Shown in pieces: positions 48,836 to 61,200 of a DNA stretch of 64,000 nucleotides (its first letter is position 1; every line of letters begins with the position of its first letter). Location of the stretch: the NCBI RefSeq assembly GCF_037392515.1, contig NC_090295.1:25708501-25772500 (forward strand), in the 5' to 3' direction. A program made the translations under genes and the position numbers. The DNA comes from Haliotis asinina. Lineage: Eukaryota; Mollusca; Gastropoda; Lepetellida; Haliotidae. The notes beneath the pieces are model-generated. The model saw only the letters and a list, made by a program, of their open reading frames with translations, was not told the DNA's origin and searched no databases.

Positions 48836-50205
48836 CACTCAACGGTAGTGGAGAAGGTGGTGTGTCGGTCTATTGTTTCCCCCCTACAGATAGTGGAGAA
48901 GGAGGTTTGAGGCTATTGCTCCAACCTAAAGGTAGTGGAGAAGGAGGTTTGAGGCTATTGTTACCACCTAAAGGTAATGGAGAAGGAGGTGAGAGTCTAT
49001 TGTTACCACCTAAAGGTAGTGGAGAAGGAGGTTTGAGTCTATTGTTACCACCTAAAGATAATGGAGAAGGAGGTTTGAGTCTATTGTTACCACCTAAAGG
49101 TAGTGGAGAAGGAGGTGAGAGTCTATTGCTACCACCTAAAGATAATGGAGAAGGAGGTTTGAGGCTATTGTTACCACCTAAAGGTAATGGAGAAAGAGGT
49201 TTGAGTCTATTGTTACCACCTAAAGGTAGTGGAGAAGGGGGTTTGAGTCTATTGCTCCAACCTAAAGGTAATGGAGAAAGAGGTTTGAGTCTATTGTTAC
49301 CACCTAAAGGTAGTGGAGAAGGAGGTTTGAGTCTATTGTTACCACCTAAAGATAATGGAGAAGGAGGTTTGAGTCTATTGTTACCACCTAAAGGTAATGG
49401 AGAAGGAGGTTTGAGTCTATTGTTACCACCTAAAGATAATGGAGAAAGAGGTTTGAGTCTATTGTTACCACCTAAAGGTAGTGGAGAAGGAGGTGAGAGT
49501 CTATTGCTACCACCTAAAGATAATGGAGAAGGAGGTTTGAGTCTATTGCTACCACCTAAAGGTAATGGAGAAAGAGGTTTGAGTCTATTGTTACCACCTA
49601 AAGGTAGTGGAGAAGGGGGTTTGAGTCTATTGCTCCAACCTAAAGGTAATGGAGAAAGAGGTTTGAGTCTATTGTTACCACCTAAAGGTAGTGGAGAAGG
49701 AGGTTTGAGTCTATTGCTACCACCTAAAGATAATGGAGAAGGAGGTTTGAGTCTATTGTTACCACCTAAAGGTAATGGAGAAGGAGGTTTGAGTCTATTG
49801 TTACCACCCAAAGGTAGTGGAGAAGGAGGTTTGAGTCTATTGCTCCCACCTAAAGGCAATGGAGAAGGAGGTTTGAGTCTATTGCTCCAACCTAAAGGTA
49901 ATGGAGGAGGTCTGAGTCTATTGCTCCCACCTAAAGGTAATGGCGAAGGAGGTTTGAGTCTATTGCTCCAACCTAAAGGTAATGGAGAAGGAGGTTTGAG
50001 TCTTTTGCTCCAACCTAAAGGTAATGGCGAAGGAGGTTTGAGTCTATTGCTCCTACCTAAAGGTAATGGCGAAGGAGGTTTGAGTCTATTGCTCCCACCT
50101 AAAGGTAGTGCAGAAGGAGGCGTGAGTCTATTGTTACCACCTAAAGGTAATGGAGAAGGTGGCGTGAGTCTATTCTTGCCATGTAAAGAGAGAGGAGAGG
50201 TTGGT
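48836..50205. repeat. Minisatellite, 42-bp unit, about 32 copies; open on both strands
   Basis: The unit is GGTAGTGGAGAAGGAGG then TTTGAGTCTATTGTTACCAC CTAAA. The plus strand reads a 461-codon ORF of SGEGGLSLLLPPKG repeats from the ATG at 48826; the minus strand reads a 450-codon ORF of LGGNNRLKPPSPLP repeats. Unit variants change residues freely (Gly-Ser, Gly-Asn and Asp-Asn; Leu or Glu; Gly or Arg; Pro or Gln), with few silent changes, which argues against a selected protein. A nine-unit (378-bp) higher-order duplication is visible from the GGAGAAGGGG variants at 49231 and 49609. Confidence 0.95.
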
Positions 50206-50274
50206 GAGTGAATTGTTACCATCCAAAGGTAGTGAAGAGGGGATGTGAGGATGTGATGTTACCACCCAAAAGTA

Positions 50275-50549
50275 CCCGTGAACATCCGGGGTAAAATAGG
50301 TCTTCAGCAACCCATGCTTGCCACAAGAGGCGACTATTCTTGGCGTGGCCGACTAACAGGACCGGGTGGTTAGGCTCACTTACTTGGGAGACACGTGTGA
50401 CCGGTTAACAGCTGCGTAGATCGATGCTCATGCTGTTGATCACTAGATTGTCTGGTCCAGACTCAAAAGTTCACAGACCGCCACCATAGCTGAAATATTG
50501 CTCAGTGCGGCGTAAAACTAACCTTACTCACTCACTCATTCACTCAGTG
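50275..50549 (+). mobile_element. Full-length SINE, non-tRNA-head family
   Basis: It starts CCCGTGAACATCCGGGGTA, runs through CAGCAACCCATGCTTGCC, GGTGGTTAGGCTCAC, GTAGATCGATGCTCATGC and GTCTGGTCCAGACTC, and ends CAGTGCGGCGTAAAACTAAC and CTCACTCACTCATTCACTC. It is inserted about 70 bp after the 42-bp minisatellite. Confidence 0.9.
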
Positions 50550-52764
50550 TCACCCAGAGGTAGAGGGCGAGATGCACACTGATTGTCAACCCTAAGGACT
50601 GTCCACTGGTACTTAATCGAGATTCGAATGACGTGTCCCAGAACCCTCCAAGGGAAGATCACTGAGTTAAAAGAAGATTGAAGCAGATGTTTGTTCATTG
50701 AACATGCATGTGGATGCATGTTGGGACAGCCTTATGAGGGGATGAAGATACCATAGTGTTAAAACTTTGTGTTTACCGACAACATACAAGTCTCACCATT
50801 TCCCATATAGTTAATACACTCAGTTCAGATTAATGACTTCATAATCAAGGATATGTCTGATTTTAGGGAAGTAAACAGACAGTATTTGCTGAGGATGAAT
50901 TGCCCCTATTAACGGAGGCCTGCTGTATGCCGGGAGCGTTCGGCACTCCGCTGTCACCGGATATTCGTCGCAGTGTTCTCCATTAAAAACTTTTCCAATT
51001 GTTCACTTTCCTCAAATCACTCAAAACGTCAAACATGAATCCTCTTGGTGATCAAACATTACTAAGGCATTGAAAATCAACGGACGTTTGTTTTGTGATT
51101 AACCCAGGTCCATCATCTAAAATCATTCATTGTCCGCTCCCCGCCCGATGTCTGAACGTGCAGAAGAGAGCGATTGCAGGTGGAGATCCTGTAATGGAGG
51201 TCCCCTGTGTTTGTATGGTTGATGACATCGGCTCAGGTTCGACATTGGTCAGACCGTTGTCAACCCACTGATCACAACTCAGGAAAATGTAAACATATTG
51301 TAAAAATCGAAACTGGAATTTCTGCGGAAGATGGAGATATGCATACAGCCTCACGGAAGTCAAACATAATGTTGCCTGGCTGGTTTAGTCGTGTTTGCGT
51401 TACATGCCTTGGGGCCAGTGTTGATCAGAATTAATTAGAACTTTTGAGATGATACCCAAAACACCGGAAGGATGAGACCTTTGTCGGTACAGCCCTCCAT
51501 GTCGACAATATTGGTGAAATTGGATGCGATCGTGAGAAACAAGCTGTTTTGAAATGTAATTGGCACTCTGGCTGTTGACAACGTCAATGGACAGCAACTA
51601 GATAGCTAATATCGTACGTCAGCTCGACGTGGCTTTTCCGCTACATTCACTGCACGCTGATTAACACTTTTCTTAACATGAAGTACCTGAAAAAATGTAT
51701 CTGATCAAAATTAGTTGGTTGCATTGCAACCCACTGCTATCCCCAAGTTCATGTAATCTTTAGGATTTTCTTCGTCAATAGTTCATCGAACGTCCTTTCA
51801 GAACTCTACTTCAGCATATTTTGTTCCTGAAAAAGACTCACTTGTTTAAGATTGAAGTTATGCATTATCAAATGAGTGTGGCAGAGTGCCTTCAGTGAGG
51901 TCCGGGGCCTGTACAGTAGTCGGGTAAAATACTTTGCCAATCAGTTACTTCATCTCTTCAGGTTAATGAATTTGTTTGTTCATAATGACCACCTGCAGGT
52001 GTGAACTAAGAACAAACTGTATTACAGCACATGGCGTGACGGGAAATAATTGTAATGTAATCGTATTTACACAAACCGACAAACTGACTGACTTGGTGTA
52101 ATTTCCACATCAATGGAGTTGAAACTGGACGTAATGACAACCCTGTTTGAATGGCCCAGATAGCGGCTGCAGATCCCTGCTGCATGGCTACAGGCTGCGA
52201 TTGTTCGTTCACCCTTTGTCTCGCCCGGAAATATAACATTTTACGACTGACACGGATGAACACCGTACCCATGAAAGAATCACATGAACTATCATTACTG
52301 AGCGGTTTCTAAACGATAGCTCAACTTTCATTTTAATAGAGTCGGGTTTATTTTCCCGAAAGACTCCTTATAAACATCCGAAATATCGGAGTCGTGTCAA
52401 CCATTTGTCTTTAGTTCGACTGTTCAGCTGCACTGACTTGTGCAGTATTCCAAGAATAAGTTCACTGGCATTATTTGTCATCGGTTTAGCTATCTCCACT
52501 GTGAACATATCGGCTTGATGTTCCTGGCAGCGGACACGGTGCTGCTATGTTTCTACTACAACCATAGTCAGTATACGTACTGGGCAGTTCAACTAGCCTG
52601 CCTCATAATGCCAGAACTACATTATTTTCCCTACATCCAAGCCCTCTCCGAAATGCTGAAGCTCTTCAAGAAGCTAGTCTAGAGTTCCTCGGGTTCAGGA
52701 TCTCTGGTCTCACTGGGGCTCCTTTTGATTGTAATGGGTTGATTTGTTACAACAAAATGATATA
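50550..52764. other. No gene recognised
   Basis: Small ORFs on both strands (51127-51363, 51207-51434, 52006-52272, 52440-52682) have no motif, splice context or repeat structure that I can defend. Confidence 0.4.
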
Positions 52765-53000
52765 TTCAGAGACCAAGCATTCGCCTTCAGTAACCCACAC
52801 TTGTCATAAGAGGCGATTAATGGGCTTTGGTGGTTAGACTCTCTGACTTCGTTGACACGTCACCGGTTACCGATTGCTCAGATCATGCTTATGCTGGTAA
52901 TCACTGGATTGTCTGGTCCAGACTTGATTACTCATAAACCGGCGTCATATAGCTGGAATATTGCTGGGTGCGGCTTAAAACTAAACTCACTCACTCACTC
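52765..53000 (+). mobile_element. SINE, non-tRNA-head family
   Basis: CAGTAACCCACACTTGTC, GAGGCGATTAATGGG, GTTGACACGTCACCGGTTACC and GTCTGGTCCAGACTTGATTAC are followed by the shared tail GCTGGAATATTGCTGGGTGC and CTCACTCACTCACTC. Confidence 0.88.
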
Positions 53001-54199
53001 CAGCACTTCAGGATAACGAAAATCCAGCTAGTACTGGGTTCGTTATTCAGTGTATGTCCATCAATTCTATGACAGCATACAGCATCTCAATACAACCGTT
53101 AAACACTTCAGTACCTTTGAACAATGGGAAAATATCCATGCCAAATTAGCGACCTTTGAAATTTTAGTACACTACCGGGGGTCTAATGGCGCAGTTTTGG
53201 TAATGAATAACGATAAACGAATAACGAAACACAAACCTGCTGGAAAAATGGTGTGATGTATTTATATTCGATAAAACTGAAGGACCTCCTGCGGGTTCGT
53301 TTTTCGCTATCCATAAGGGCTGCAGGGTTCTTGCACAGGGGTACACCTACAAAGGGAACCGCTGCCTTTCATTACATGCATATGGGTTTCAGTGTATATG
53401 GCCACACCACTGTGTATGTTTCATGTACAGCCTTTGAATAGCGAAACTGTGCTGACACGTTCTTCGAATTCGTAACTGAAAAACGAATAATAGAAAACGA
53501 ACCCGCTGCTAACTTCAGGCTGCCGTTCTGGACTGGCTTCCAGCCAAAGGTAGTGGAGAGGGCAGGAAGCCTGACGTAAATGAACCTCAACTTTAATGAT
53601 GTACATTTTGAACAAGCGAACTGAATTTGAATTTTACAGCAATACAAATGTAGATTTAGGTGTAAAGTTAGAATGCGATACGTTAGGGGAATTCAGCCAC
53701 TTGATTTCGTCTGGTTTTGAGAATCTATAGGAGGAGAATTTATATGTCTGCAAAACAATACACAGCATGAAGAATTTTATGTTGGTGAAAACCAATCTGC
53801 AATAGACTGTGTTTGAAAACGGCCAACCTTGGATATAAAATATCCAAATGCAAGATGTAATAAATGTGTAGAGAGTCCATTGTCAAGAAAGAACCCTTTG
53901 CCTCCGTTGATACGGTGAACGTGATGTTATCACGAGCCATGAAGTGTACTATACCAAAGTAAGAAACACATAAGCAAATCTGTTAATTACCTATTGTGCT
54001 CAAACGATCGTCAACATATGTGACAAAAATGTTGATAACATGATTTTGCACAAGTGCACAAATGAAAATCGATTTTACCCGAAAATGTTGATTTTGATAA
54101 GATTTCTTACAAGAAATAGAAAGGCATCGTCACAACGAAACAGAAATCACATTTCAGTTGAAATTGTGCAGCCAAGAGCATCATATGTCTAGAAATAAA
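53001..54199. other. No gene recognised
   Basis: There are short similar phrases (AACGAATAA and CGAACCCGCTG or its inverse) at 53210-53310 and 53470-53510 that may be old repeat arms. ORFs of up to 91 codons are not supported. Confidence 0.35.
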
Positions 54200-54660
54200 A
54201 ATCCAGGTTACTTTCCAAAATTGGCGTTCGTTTTGAAGGCGTTTCAAGGTCAAATCACTTCGTCACGTCTTGACATTGCGACACGATACATCACCATTGA
54301 AAAAATGTATGCTGGAGATTACCACTTTTCTGTTGCCAGGTGTCTAAATGTTAACCTGAGAAAGATATCATTGTTTCTCGCTCGTTGCAACCATAGAGGT
54401 ATAACAAATGACCGTCACCGTACTGGCACACCTCGAGTTACCATCTTGGCGTCCAAGATCGGTACATGCGGGTACAACAGTTGCGTGATCGTACTTGCCA
54501 CGGGTGACAGCACAGCAGCCGCACATACACTCAAACTGTACGGAACAGGTTGAAACAGATTGGTCTGAAAGCCAGGACACCAGACGTCGGGGTCATGCTA
54601 CGTCGTCACCGTCGGGCTCATTGTCTCCATTATCTAAACGTATCCACCTTTTGTATACAC
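54200..54660 (+). pseudogene. Tc1/mariner transposase N-terminal relic
   Basis: The first frame (54250-54445) reads a helix-turn-helix region ending in SVARCLNVNLRKISLFLARC, then GITNDRHRTGTPRVT, the linker motif of Tc1 transposases. After a frame shift, 54446-54640 reads QDRYMRVQQLRDRT, a stop, then TQTVRNRLKQIGLKAR and RRHRRAHCLH, the second DNA-binding subdomain. The DDE domain is absent. It is from a different lineage than the element at 7814-9105, whose linker lacks these motifs, and closer in type to the relic at 1640-1948. Confidence 0.8.
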
Positions 54661-55782
54661 ATTACCTTGTTCTAAACAGGTTGTAGAATTTCATGCACCA
54701 GCGTCTGTTCGTGGACGAGATGTACATGTTTGAAAATAAAACATTTAAGCAACAGATTTCCTTTTCCGCCTATCCGTTTCTTTTCTGGATAGTATAAATA
54801 AGCTTCAATCACAAACAACCAATCCCCACTTATCAAATATCTGTGGACCACTATTTCAACGTCTACACGCAAGTGTGAATTCCCCGGTTTCACCATCAAT
54901 CAACGTAACGCGTTGTTGGGACGTGGTAGTTGTATTGACGACCTGTAACTGAGGCGTGTGTCGTAAGTCGAGCACACCATTACCTGTCGAGCACAGTGCT
55001 TCGTCACTGTCCGACCAGGGACGAGGGACTTTGTCTTACCTATTCCATAACTAGTCACGCAACTGCCTGTAAGGTGTTACTGTGTGGGCATGTTAGTGAT
55101 CACAGGTGATGATGCACAGTCTACTCAGACCTAGGGCTCCCTCTCCCGGTCTCTTTCGAACCTCACGGAGGACATTCCTTGTGAGAGGCAGCGATACAAT
55201 GTGACAACGAGGATACATTAAATAACAAAGGCGTCCCCATTAAAAAGAGACCAAGTGTGACATCTCCGCTTGCTTTTTACTTGCTTTGTCATAGACTGTT
55301 CTTATGCCAATATATATACATGTCAGAAATACGTCATTGACTCAGTTTCTTATCTGTGTGATCACACTATGTTACAGTGGGAAACTTGTGACCATCATCC
55401 AATGTTATTACCCCAAACCCCGCATCCTTATCTATTTGCAGCCTTTGATACAGATCGTCGTCTTTATATAAATTACTCTTATTGTAAACGGCCAAACATG
55501 TACACATATAAAAGTTTAATCTTCACAAGAAAAATGTCAGAATTGAAGAATCTGTCAAAATATTTAAAGATTGGACAACATTATTCGCCCAAATAATGAG
55601 CGACAACTTAATTAGGCATCAATGTCAACGCGCACGAGTGCAAGTATCCCTACACAAATACTCTAGTCTGTAACAGCAAATGTGGCACTCGTAGTTGCTG
55701 TGGGGTAGCATGTGTTTGTGCGTCGGTCCTGTCGTTCTTGTAGGATATACAAGAAAGAGAGGCTGGTCCTTGTTGTTTGTTC
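54661..55782. other. No gene recognised
   Basis: Mixed unique-looking sequence. A 108-codon plus ORF (55270-55596) has no family motif and no clear splice sites. Confidence 0.4.
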
Positions 55783-56006
55783 GTGAGTAAAGTTTTACGC
55801 AGCATTAAACAATATTCCAATTATATGGCAGCGATCTGTAAATAGTCGAGTCAGGACCAGACAATCCAGTAATCAGCAGCATGCGTATCAGTCTAATGGG
55901 AACCGATGACAACCAAATCCGAGAGTCTAACCACCGGAACACGTTACCTGGCTCATATGACAAGCCTGGGTTTCTGAAGATCAATTCTAACCTGGATCTT
56001 CACGGC
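55783..56006 (-). mobile_element. SINE, non-tRNA-head family, minus orientation
   Basis: GTGAGTAAAGTTTTACGC, AACAATATTCCAATTATATGG, GAGTCAGGACCAGACAATCC and GGGAACCGATGACAACC, ending GATCTTCACGG. A second, tRNA-type SINE fragment in the same orientation follows at 56018-56105 (GAGTGAGTATATGTC, TTTTAGCAATATTCC, AGCTAGCCCACCGCCCC). Confidence 0.85.
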
Positions 56007-56465
56007 TGGTCCTTGTCGCGAGTGAGTATATGTCTGAATGTGGTTTTACGACGCTTTTAGCAATATTCCAACCATATCGCTCACTAAGCTAGCCCACCGC
56101 CCCGCTGGTCGTCGTAATGGTGCAACAGAGCGACGTGTGTCTCGATCAGGCTGGTGGTTATAAGGCATTTATATAAGTGCTTTATGGATCAACTTCTTTA
56201 TTATACAAGGTCAAAACGTTTCGAGACAGATTCTAGTCTCTTCTTCAGGTGAGGTGAGGATAAAACTAAAGGGTTGTAGTATATATACACATAATAGTAG
56301 ACCGATAACAATGGGTAACAAGATATACAGGTTTGTATTGATTGATGTACAGGCTTCGATTGATTGATGTACAGGCTTCAACTTATGTACAGGCTTCAAC
56401 TGATTGGTGTGCAGGCTTGTGTTGATTAGGTTAACGAGTTACAGGTAAAGATGTTTGGATAAAGA

Positions 56466-57605
56466 TTAGTCACTGAGGATAAGGTGGTTCCATGCATTGG
56501 GTAAGTAAACACCTCCGTCTCTGTTGATTGAGGGCTTGTTCCGCTTGATTGCAATGGCTTCTAGGAGCTTCCGTTTTTTGAAGTCACTGGCGCTCCTAAC
56601 TAATGTCCTGGTGTTGTCCCTAACAATCTTGTGATTGGGGTTGTGCATAATGTGTTCACATACGGCAGATTTCTGATCCAAATTTTGAACTGACGTTTTG
56701 TGCTCTTTTAACCTGATAGTCAGTGGTCGACCAGTTTCACCAATATATGTCTCTTTACAACTACACTGGATCTGGTAGATGCATCCTGCTGAATTGTTGC
56801 ATTTAGGTGTTGTTGACCCGCGTCCATTAGCTGATAGTAGCGTTTTCAGGTTGGTGTCGCTACGGAAGGTGACGTCTATACCTGTTGTTTTCTTGATCAG
56901 ACGGCTGATGCGATGACTTTTCTGGCCATGGTATGGTATGTTAATTCTGATGGGGGAAGGTTCTGGTTTAGTTGACTTGGGAGTTCTTGGTGATGGTGTT
57001 GCTGACTATATGGGGTGGGTACTCGTTAAGGTCTTGGAAGGTTGATTTCAGGTGTTTTATTTCGCTGTGGAGGCTGTCAGGACTGCAGACTGCTTTTGCT
57101 CTTCTTGCCAGGGTAGCTACTATGCCTTTCTTGATCTGGGGATGATGGTTGGACTGGTGATGAATACATGTATACTGATCCGTATGTGTTGGTTTACGGT
57201 AAACACTGGTGGCTATGGATTGTTGATGTCGATGGAGAAGAATGTCCAGGAAGGGAAGCTGTTGCTGTGTCTCTTCTTCCATTGTAAACTGAATTCTTGG
57301 GTGTTGGGAATTCAAGTGTTGCAGCAGGGCCTCTGGATCTTGGTTGTCGTCCAGGAGGGCTAGGACATCATCTACTTTGCTTTGGGGTGAATCTACCAGT
57401 GCTTTGGGGTGAATGGTGCAGTTTTCAGGGCAGTTTCTTCAAAGGCAATCACGTATGTTTCTGTCAGTAGTGGTGATAGAGGGGATCCCATTGGCAATCC
57501 ATGGATCTGTTGGAAGAGTTGGCCATTCCAGTTGAAATATGAAGTCTCAACGCATTTACTTACGAGATCGACGATGCTTTGGGCTGTGAGTTTGGTGTCT
57601 AGGTC
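56466..57605 (-). pseudogene. Penelope-like reverse transcriptase with GIY-YIG endonuclease domain, 5' truncated
   Basis: Reading right to left: FNWNGQLFQQIHGLPMGSPL (RT motif around 57520) and LLTETYVIAFEETAL. A 15-bp repeated phrase (ATTCACCCCAAAGCA) then introduces a stop just before VDDVLALLDD (the catalytic-site region). The thumb-region marker SVYRKPTHTDQY follows at about 57200. After a frame shift near 56970 come CNNSAGCIYQIQCSCKETYI and GETGRPLTIRLKEH, a Cys-bearing GIY-YIG nuclease typical of Penelope elements, ending NAWNHLILSD. RT plus GIY-YIG prime and copy the element into the genome. Frame shifts, a stop at the active site and a missing N-terminus show it is dead. Confidence in the family is high from the motif order. 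Confidence 0.88.
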
Positions 57606-57814
57606 AGAAATCTGCCGTATGTGAACACATTATGCACAAACCCAATCACAAGATTGTTTGGGACAACACCAGGACATTAGTTAGGAGCGCCAGTGACTTC
57701 AAAAAACGGAAGCTCCTAGAAGCCATTGCAATCAAGCGGAACAAGCCCTCAATCAACAGAGACGGAGGTGTTTACTTACCCAATTCATGGAACCACTTTA
57801 TCCTCAGTGACTAA
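57606..57814 (+). pseudogene. Inverted partial copy of the Penelope-like C-terminus
   Basis: The plus-strand frame reads SAVCEHIMHKPNHKIV, RTLVRSASDFKKRKLLEAIA and NRDGGVYLPNSWNHFILSD, then stop. It differs from the minus copy at only a few residues (Lys for Asn, Trp for Arg, Ser for Ala, Phe for Leu). It has no RT or complete nuclease and is a by-product of the inverted insertion. Confidence 0.88.
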
Positions 57815-58179
57815 TCTTTATCCAAACATCTTTACCTGTAACTCGTTAACCTAATCAACACAAGCCTGCACACCAATCAGTTGAAGCCTGTACATAAGTT
57901 GAAGCCTGTACATCAATCAATCGAAGCCTGTACATCAATCAATACAAACCTGTATATCTTGTTACCCATTGTTATCGGTCTACTATTATGTGTATATATA
58001 CTACAACCCTTTAGTTTTACCCTCACCTCACCTGAAGAAGAGACTAGAATCTGTCTCGAAACGTTTTGACCTTGTATAATAAAGAAGTTGAACTATAAAG
58101 CACTTTTAGTTTGATTCCCCCAACTTCTAAATGCCTTTGAAACAACTGGTGGTTATAGTCGTGTAGGATAAAGGTGTTA

Positions 58180-58252
58180 GATTAGGTGTGTGCGTGCGTG
58201 CGTGCGTGCGTGTTTGTGTGTGTATCTGTGTGTGTATCTGTGTGTGTGTTTT
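58180..58252. repeat. (GTGC)n/(GT)n microsatellite
   Basis: GTGTGTGCGTGCGTGCGTGC is followed by TGTGTGTGTATCTGTGTG units. It gives rise to the His/Thr-rich antisense ORFs and begins about 25 bp outside the Penelope unit. Confidence 0.92.
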
Positions 58253-58259
58253 GTGTTTA

Positions 58260-61200
58260 CAGGTAGAGTATGGCTGAGTTTGGATGACGGTTGTGTTGTG
58301 TGAGGAGGATGTCTTAGCGCGCGCCTGGGATGGGGGTTGCGTAAACGCCTTGACGTTACATTGAAATACAAGAATAACGTCCGTTGACGAAGATGTGGTA
58401 TAGAAAATATGGCGGTCATATGTCTGTGAGCGCTCGTGTGAACTCATGTGTGTTTACAAAAGAGAAAGGAGACACAGCGAGGCTCCATTCGACTGTCGAC
58501 AGTGTTACATATGCGATAAATAATATGTGTACTATCTAGGAATATGCGTTTCGATTTTATCCTTTTGAGACCAGTGTCGTAAGACATTGGAAGCGATATT
58601 CAGTATTTATTTACTTTGTACGCATTCCTGCACGTTCCACCTAAGGGGCATGCTGACTTTGTCTGGGGAAATAAAGAAGCAGTCATATTTACTATCAGTC
58701 ACCGTGTCAGTCGTTTAGGCGAGATCTACATACACGAAAATGAAGTCCCGTCTCAGTGATACGCGACCTTAATGTAGTCGTCAGTAATCATCTCAGATGT
58801 GTGTTTGAAAGTCTTGTTAAACGTTTGTATAAATGTAACTTCAGGACTCCCTTAAGTCTTAATCACCGAGATGTATAGCAACTCAGCAAAACGTGTTAAA
58901 TGTTAAATAAAACGAAAGGTTCATTTGCGGGTGGCGTCTCTAAATACGGTGAACCATTTTGTCATGAGCCCTAGAAAAATATCGAGAACGAATCCAATAC
59001 CACAAACCCAGGATTCCTGGGTGCTTCAACGTATAAAACGGCCAATACCGTAAATGGCGAAATTCAGGGTCCAGCCTTCGTTTCTTTTGTTCTTTTTATC
59101 ATAATATAATATGATTAAATAACAGTTTGAAGACCCTTTGTCTCTGTTAGTGACAGCGCCTGCATGGCTACAGATTTAATTAAAACTTAAGTGAAAAAAT
59201 GGAGAAAAATGTAGAGGGGTTAAGTGCCCTTGTGTAGCTCTTCTGTCTCGGAGATACACATCTTCTCTCGTCATGTGACCAGTTCTCGCGAGACAGAAGG
59301 AGATGAAGCGGGACAACACTACGTCAACAGTTCGGCAAATATTTATTTTATAAGATTAGTCTAAAATTTTGCCACATCTGCTTCGCTTTCTTCAAATCTA
59401 AGTCTTCGTCAGTCCAAGCCAGCGTGGGACTGGGACAATAGTGGTCTGCAAATAGACAAGCCGCCTCGAATGGATTAAGTGCACTTTGAACACGATAGGG
59501 GGTACTGGAATCGAGTCCGCTTGCGAATGAATCATATCGAAAGAGAAAGAAAATATTTTAGCTGTCTTTGATACGATTATATTTGTTCAACTTTTTTTCA
59601 ATCACATTGGATGAAAATCTGACCGGAAAAAATACGAGGTGACATGACATAAAATATTGACCAAATATGATGAAAATCACGGTCAATATGTTATTCTCCA
59701 ACCAGGGACAGAGGAGACAGACAAAATGCATGACATAATGAAATTGTAAATGATGTTTCTTAGACGCTGAGCGATATGTGTTTGAAGTTGATTATCCTAT
59801 TCTGTATATGATTTAACAGAAACAGATTTAGAGAACTCCTTAATGAGTCAGGGTCTCAGAGGGTCATTATAGAGCGAGAGGCGCAGAGGAAGGTGGAGGG
59901 TTGATTTGCTTTAAAATTGTAGTATTATCTAAACTGTTAAGATTAGAAAGTGCTTATATTCCTGAGTGATGGCAAAAAGAGTGACTCAAGGCCAGTATCT
60001 ATGCCTTTAAACAGCAGGATGCCAAGCACCCAATGCTCGATAAAGAGAAATGAGTTTAGACTGGAAATCAGTTTGAACATTATTACATCGCTTGAATACC
60101 AACGAGTCCATCATGGTTTGGAAAGTAAAATGCTCACCTTCCTAATTTTATTCAGCGTTGTCATGGTAACAAAATACCAGAACTGTTTCTAAACTACTTC
60201 TGGCTCCATTCTCTCGATGAGTCGTGGCAGCAGCATCTTATCATACAATCACCACGGAGAGGCATACCTACATGAAATAATACATTTGTCAACCACACTC
60301 AACCTACTTAGCGACTTACCTCGAATTACTGGATTTCTATCAAAAAGAGCACAGACAAATTGTCGGGAAAAACTGCCAGAAACACAAAGGAAGGTGGTGA
60401 TGAAAAAACTGAAAGCTTGTCTTTGATAAATTGAAAATGACAGAGTCTCTACTTAGACACAATTGTGTGATGGAGATATATCAATCCCAACAGATGTTTG
60501 GACGAGTTTCCCGCGGGGTGATGCCACCAGGGCTGATGCAGATTGCTCACTGAATGGTCGATATAGAGATAATGGCTAGACGCTAATGACGACTAGGTAA
60601 AACAGTCAGAGAATTTTGATGAGTTTAAAAGACAGAACATAACACACTGAATGTTAGGTTAGATGTGACAGCAATGTCTAAACACGCCAAGTGACGCCAC
60701 CTACACAGTAACGGGGTAACTAGTCCCATGCCAAATGGAGCATGTTTTATCGCGTTAAATTGTTCGACTAATAGACATTAAGGTTTTCAAACAACATGCG
60801 TGCCAGTTTACCAGCGTATGTGTATGGCATAACTGTCAGAGTCACGCCATCGTCACTTACATTTAGTGAATGGAAAATTTTCATGTATTTTTCAACACAC
60901 ACTATTATAGTTCCTGGGTGTTTTCATCACATTTAACCCATTACTGTGAATGTTCACCAAGAAAAGGCGAACCCTTGCTTGTATTTAAAACTCTCAGTAA
61001 ATATTCTGTCAGCAATTATTTAATGATACACACAAGCATGGTCTTGTTCAGATGTGTGTGTTTCAAGACTGTGTGTGTAGGCTTGAACTGCATTACGCCA
61101 TTGTGGCATGACCGCCAACATATCGTTCAAGTTGGAACCGCTTTCAACAAACATAATTCTTCCTCTATCCATCAATGCTATTCCTCTATCCATTGTTCCA

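Larger units (their letters stand above)
56163..58145. mobile_element. Penelope-like retroelement arranged as an inverted pair, bounded by a 12-bp target duplication
   Basis: The dodecamer CTGGTGGTTATA occurs at 56151-56162 and 58146-58157 and brackets the whole structure. Inside, a minus-strand copy (about 57605 down to 56163) carries the RT C-terminal half, the GIY-YIG domain and the 3' UTR. A plus-strand partial copy (57606-58145) repeats only the last part of the coding region and the 3' UTR. The inverted arms are about 500 bp and highly similar; the sharp junction lies at TCAGAAATCTGCCG. Both outer ends carry AAGGCATTTA-type sequence. Inverted partial copies are known for Penelope elements, so this looks like one integration event. 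Confidence 0.85.

Noticed and set aside
54158..54686. Functional Tc1 transposase
   Set aside because: Frame shift and stop within the DNA-binding region, and no DDE domain.
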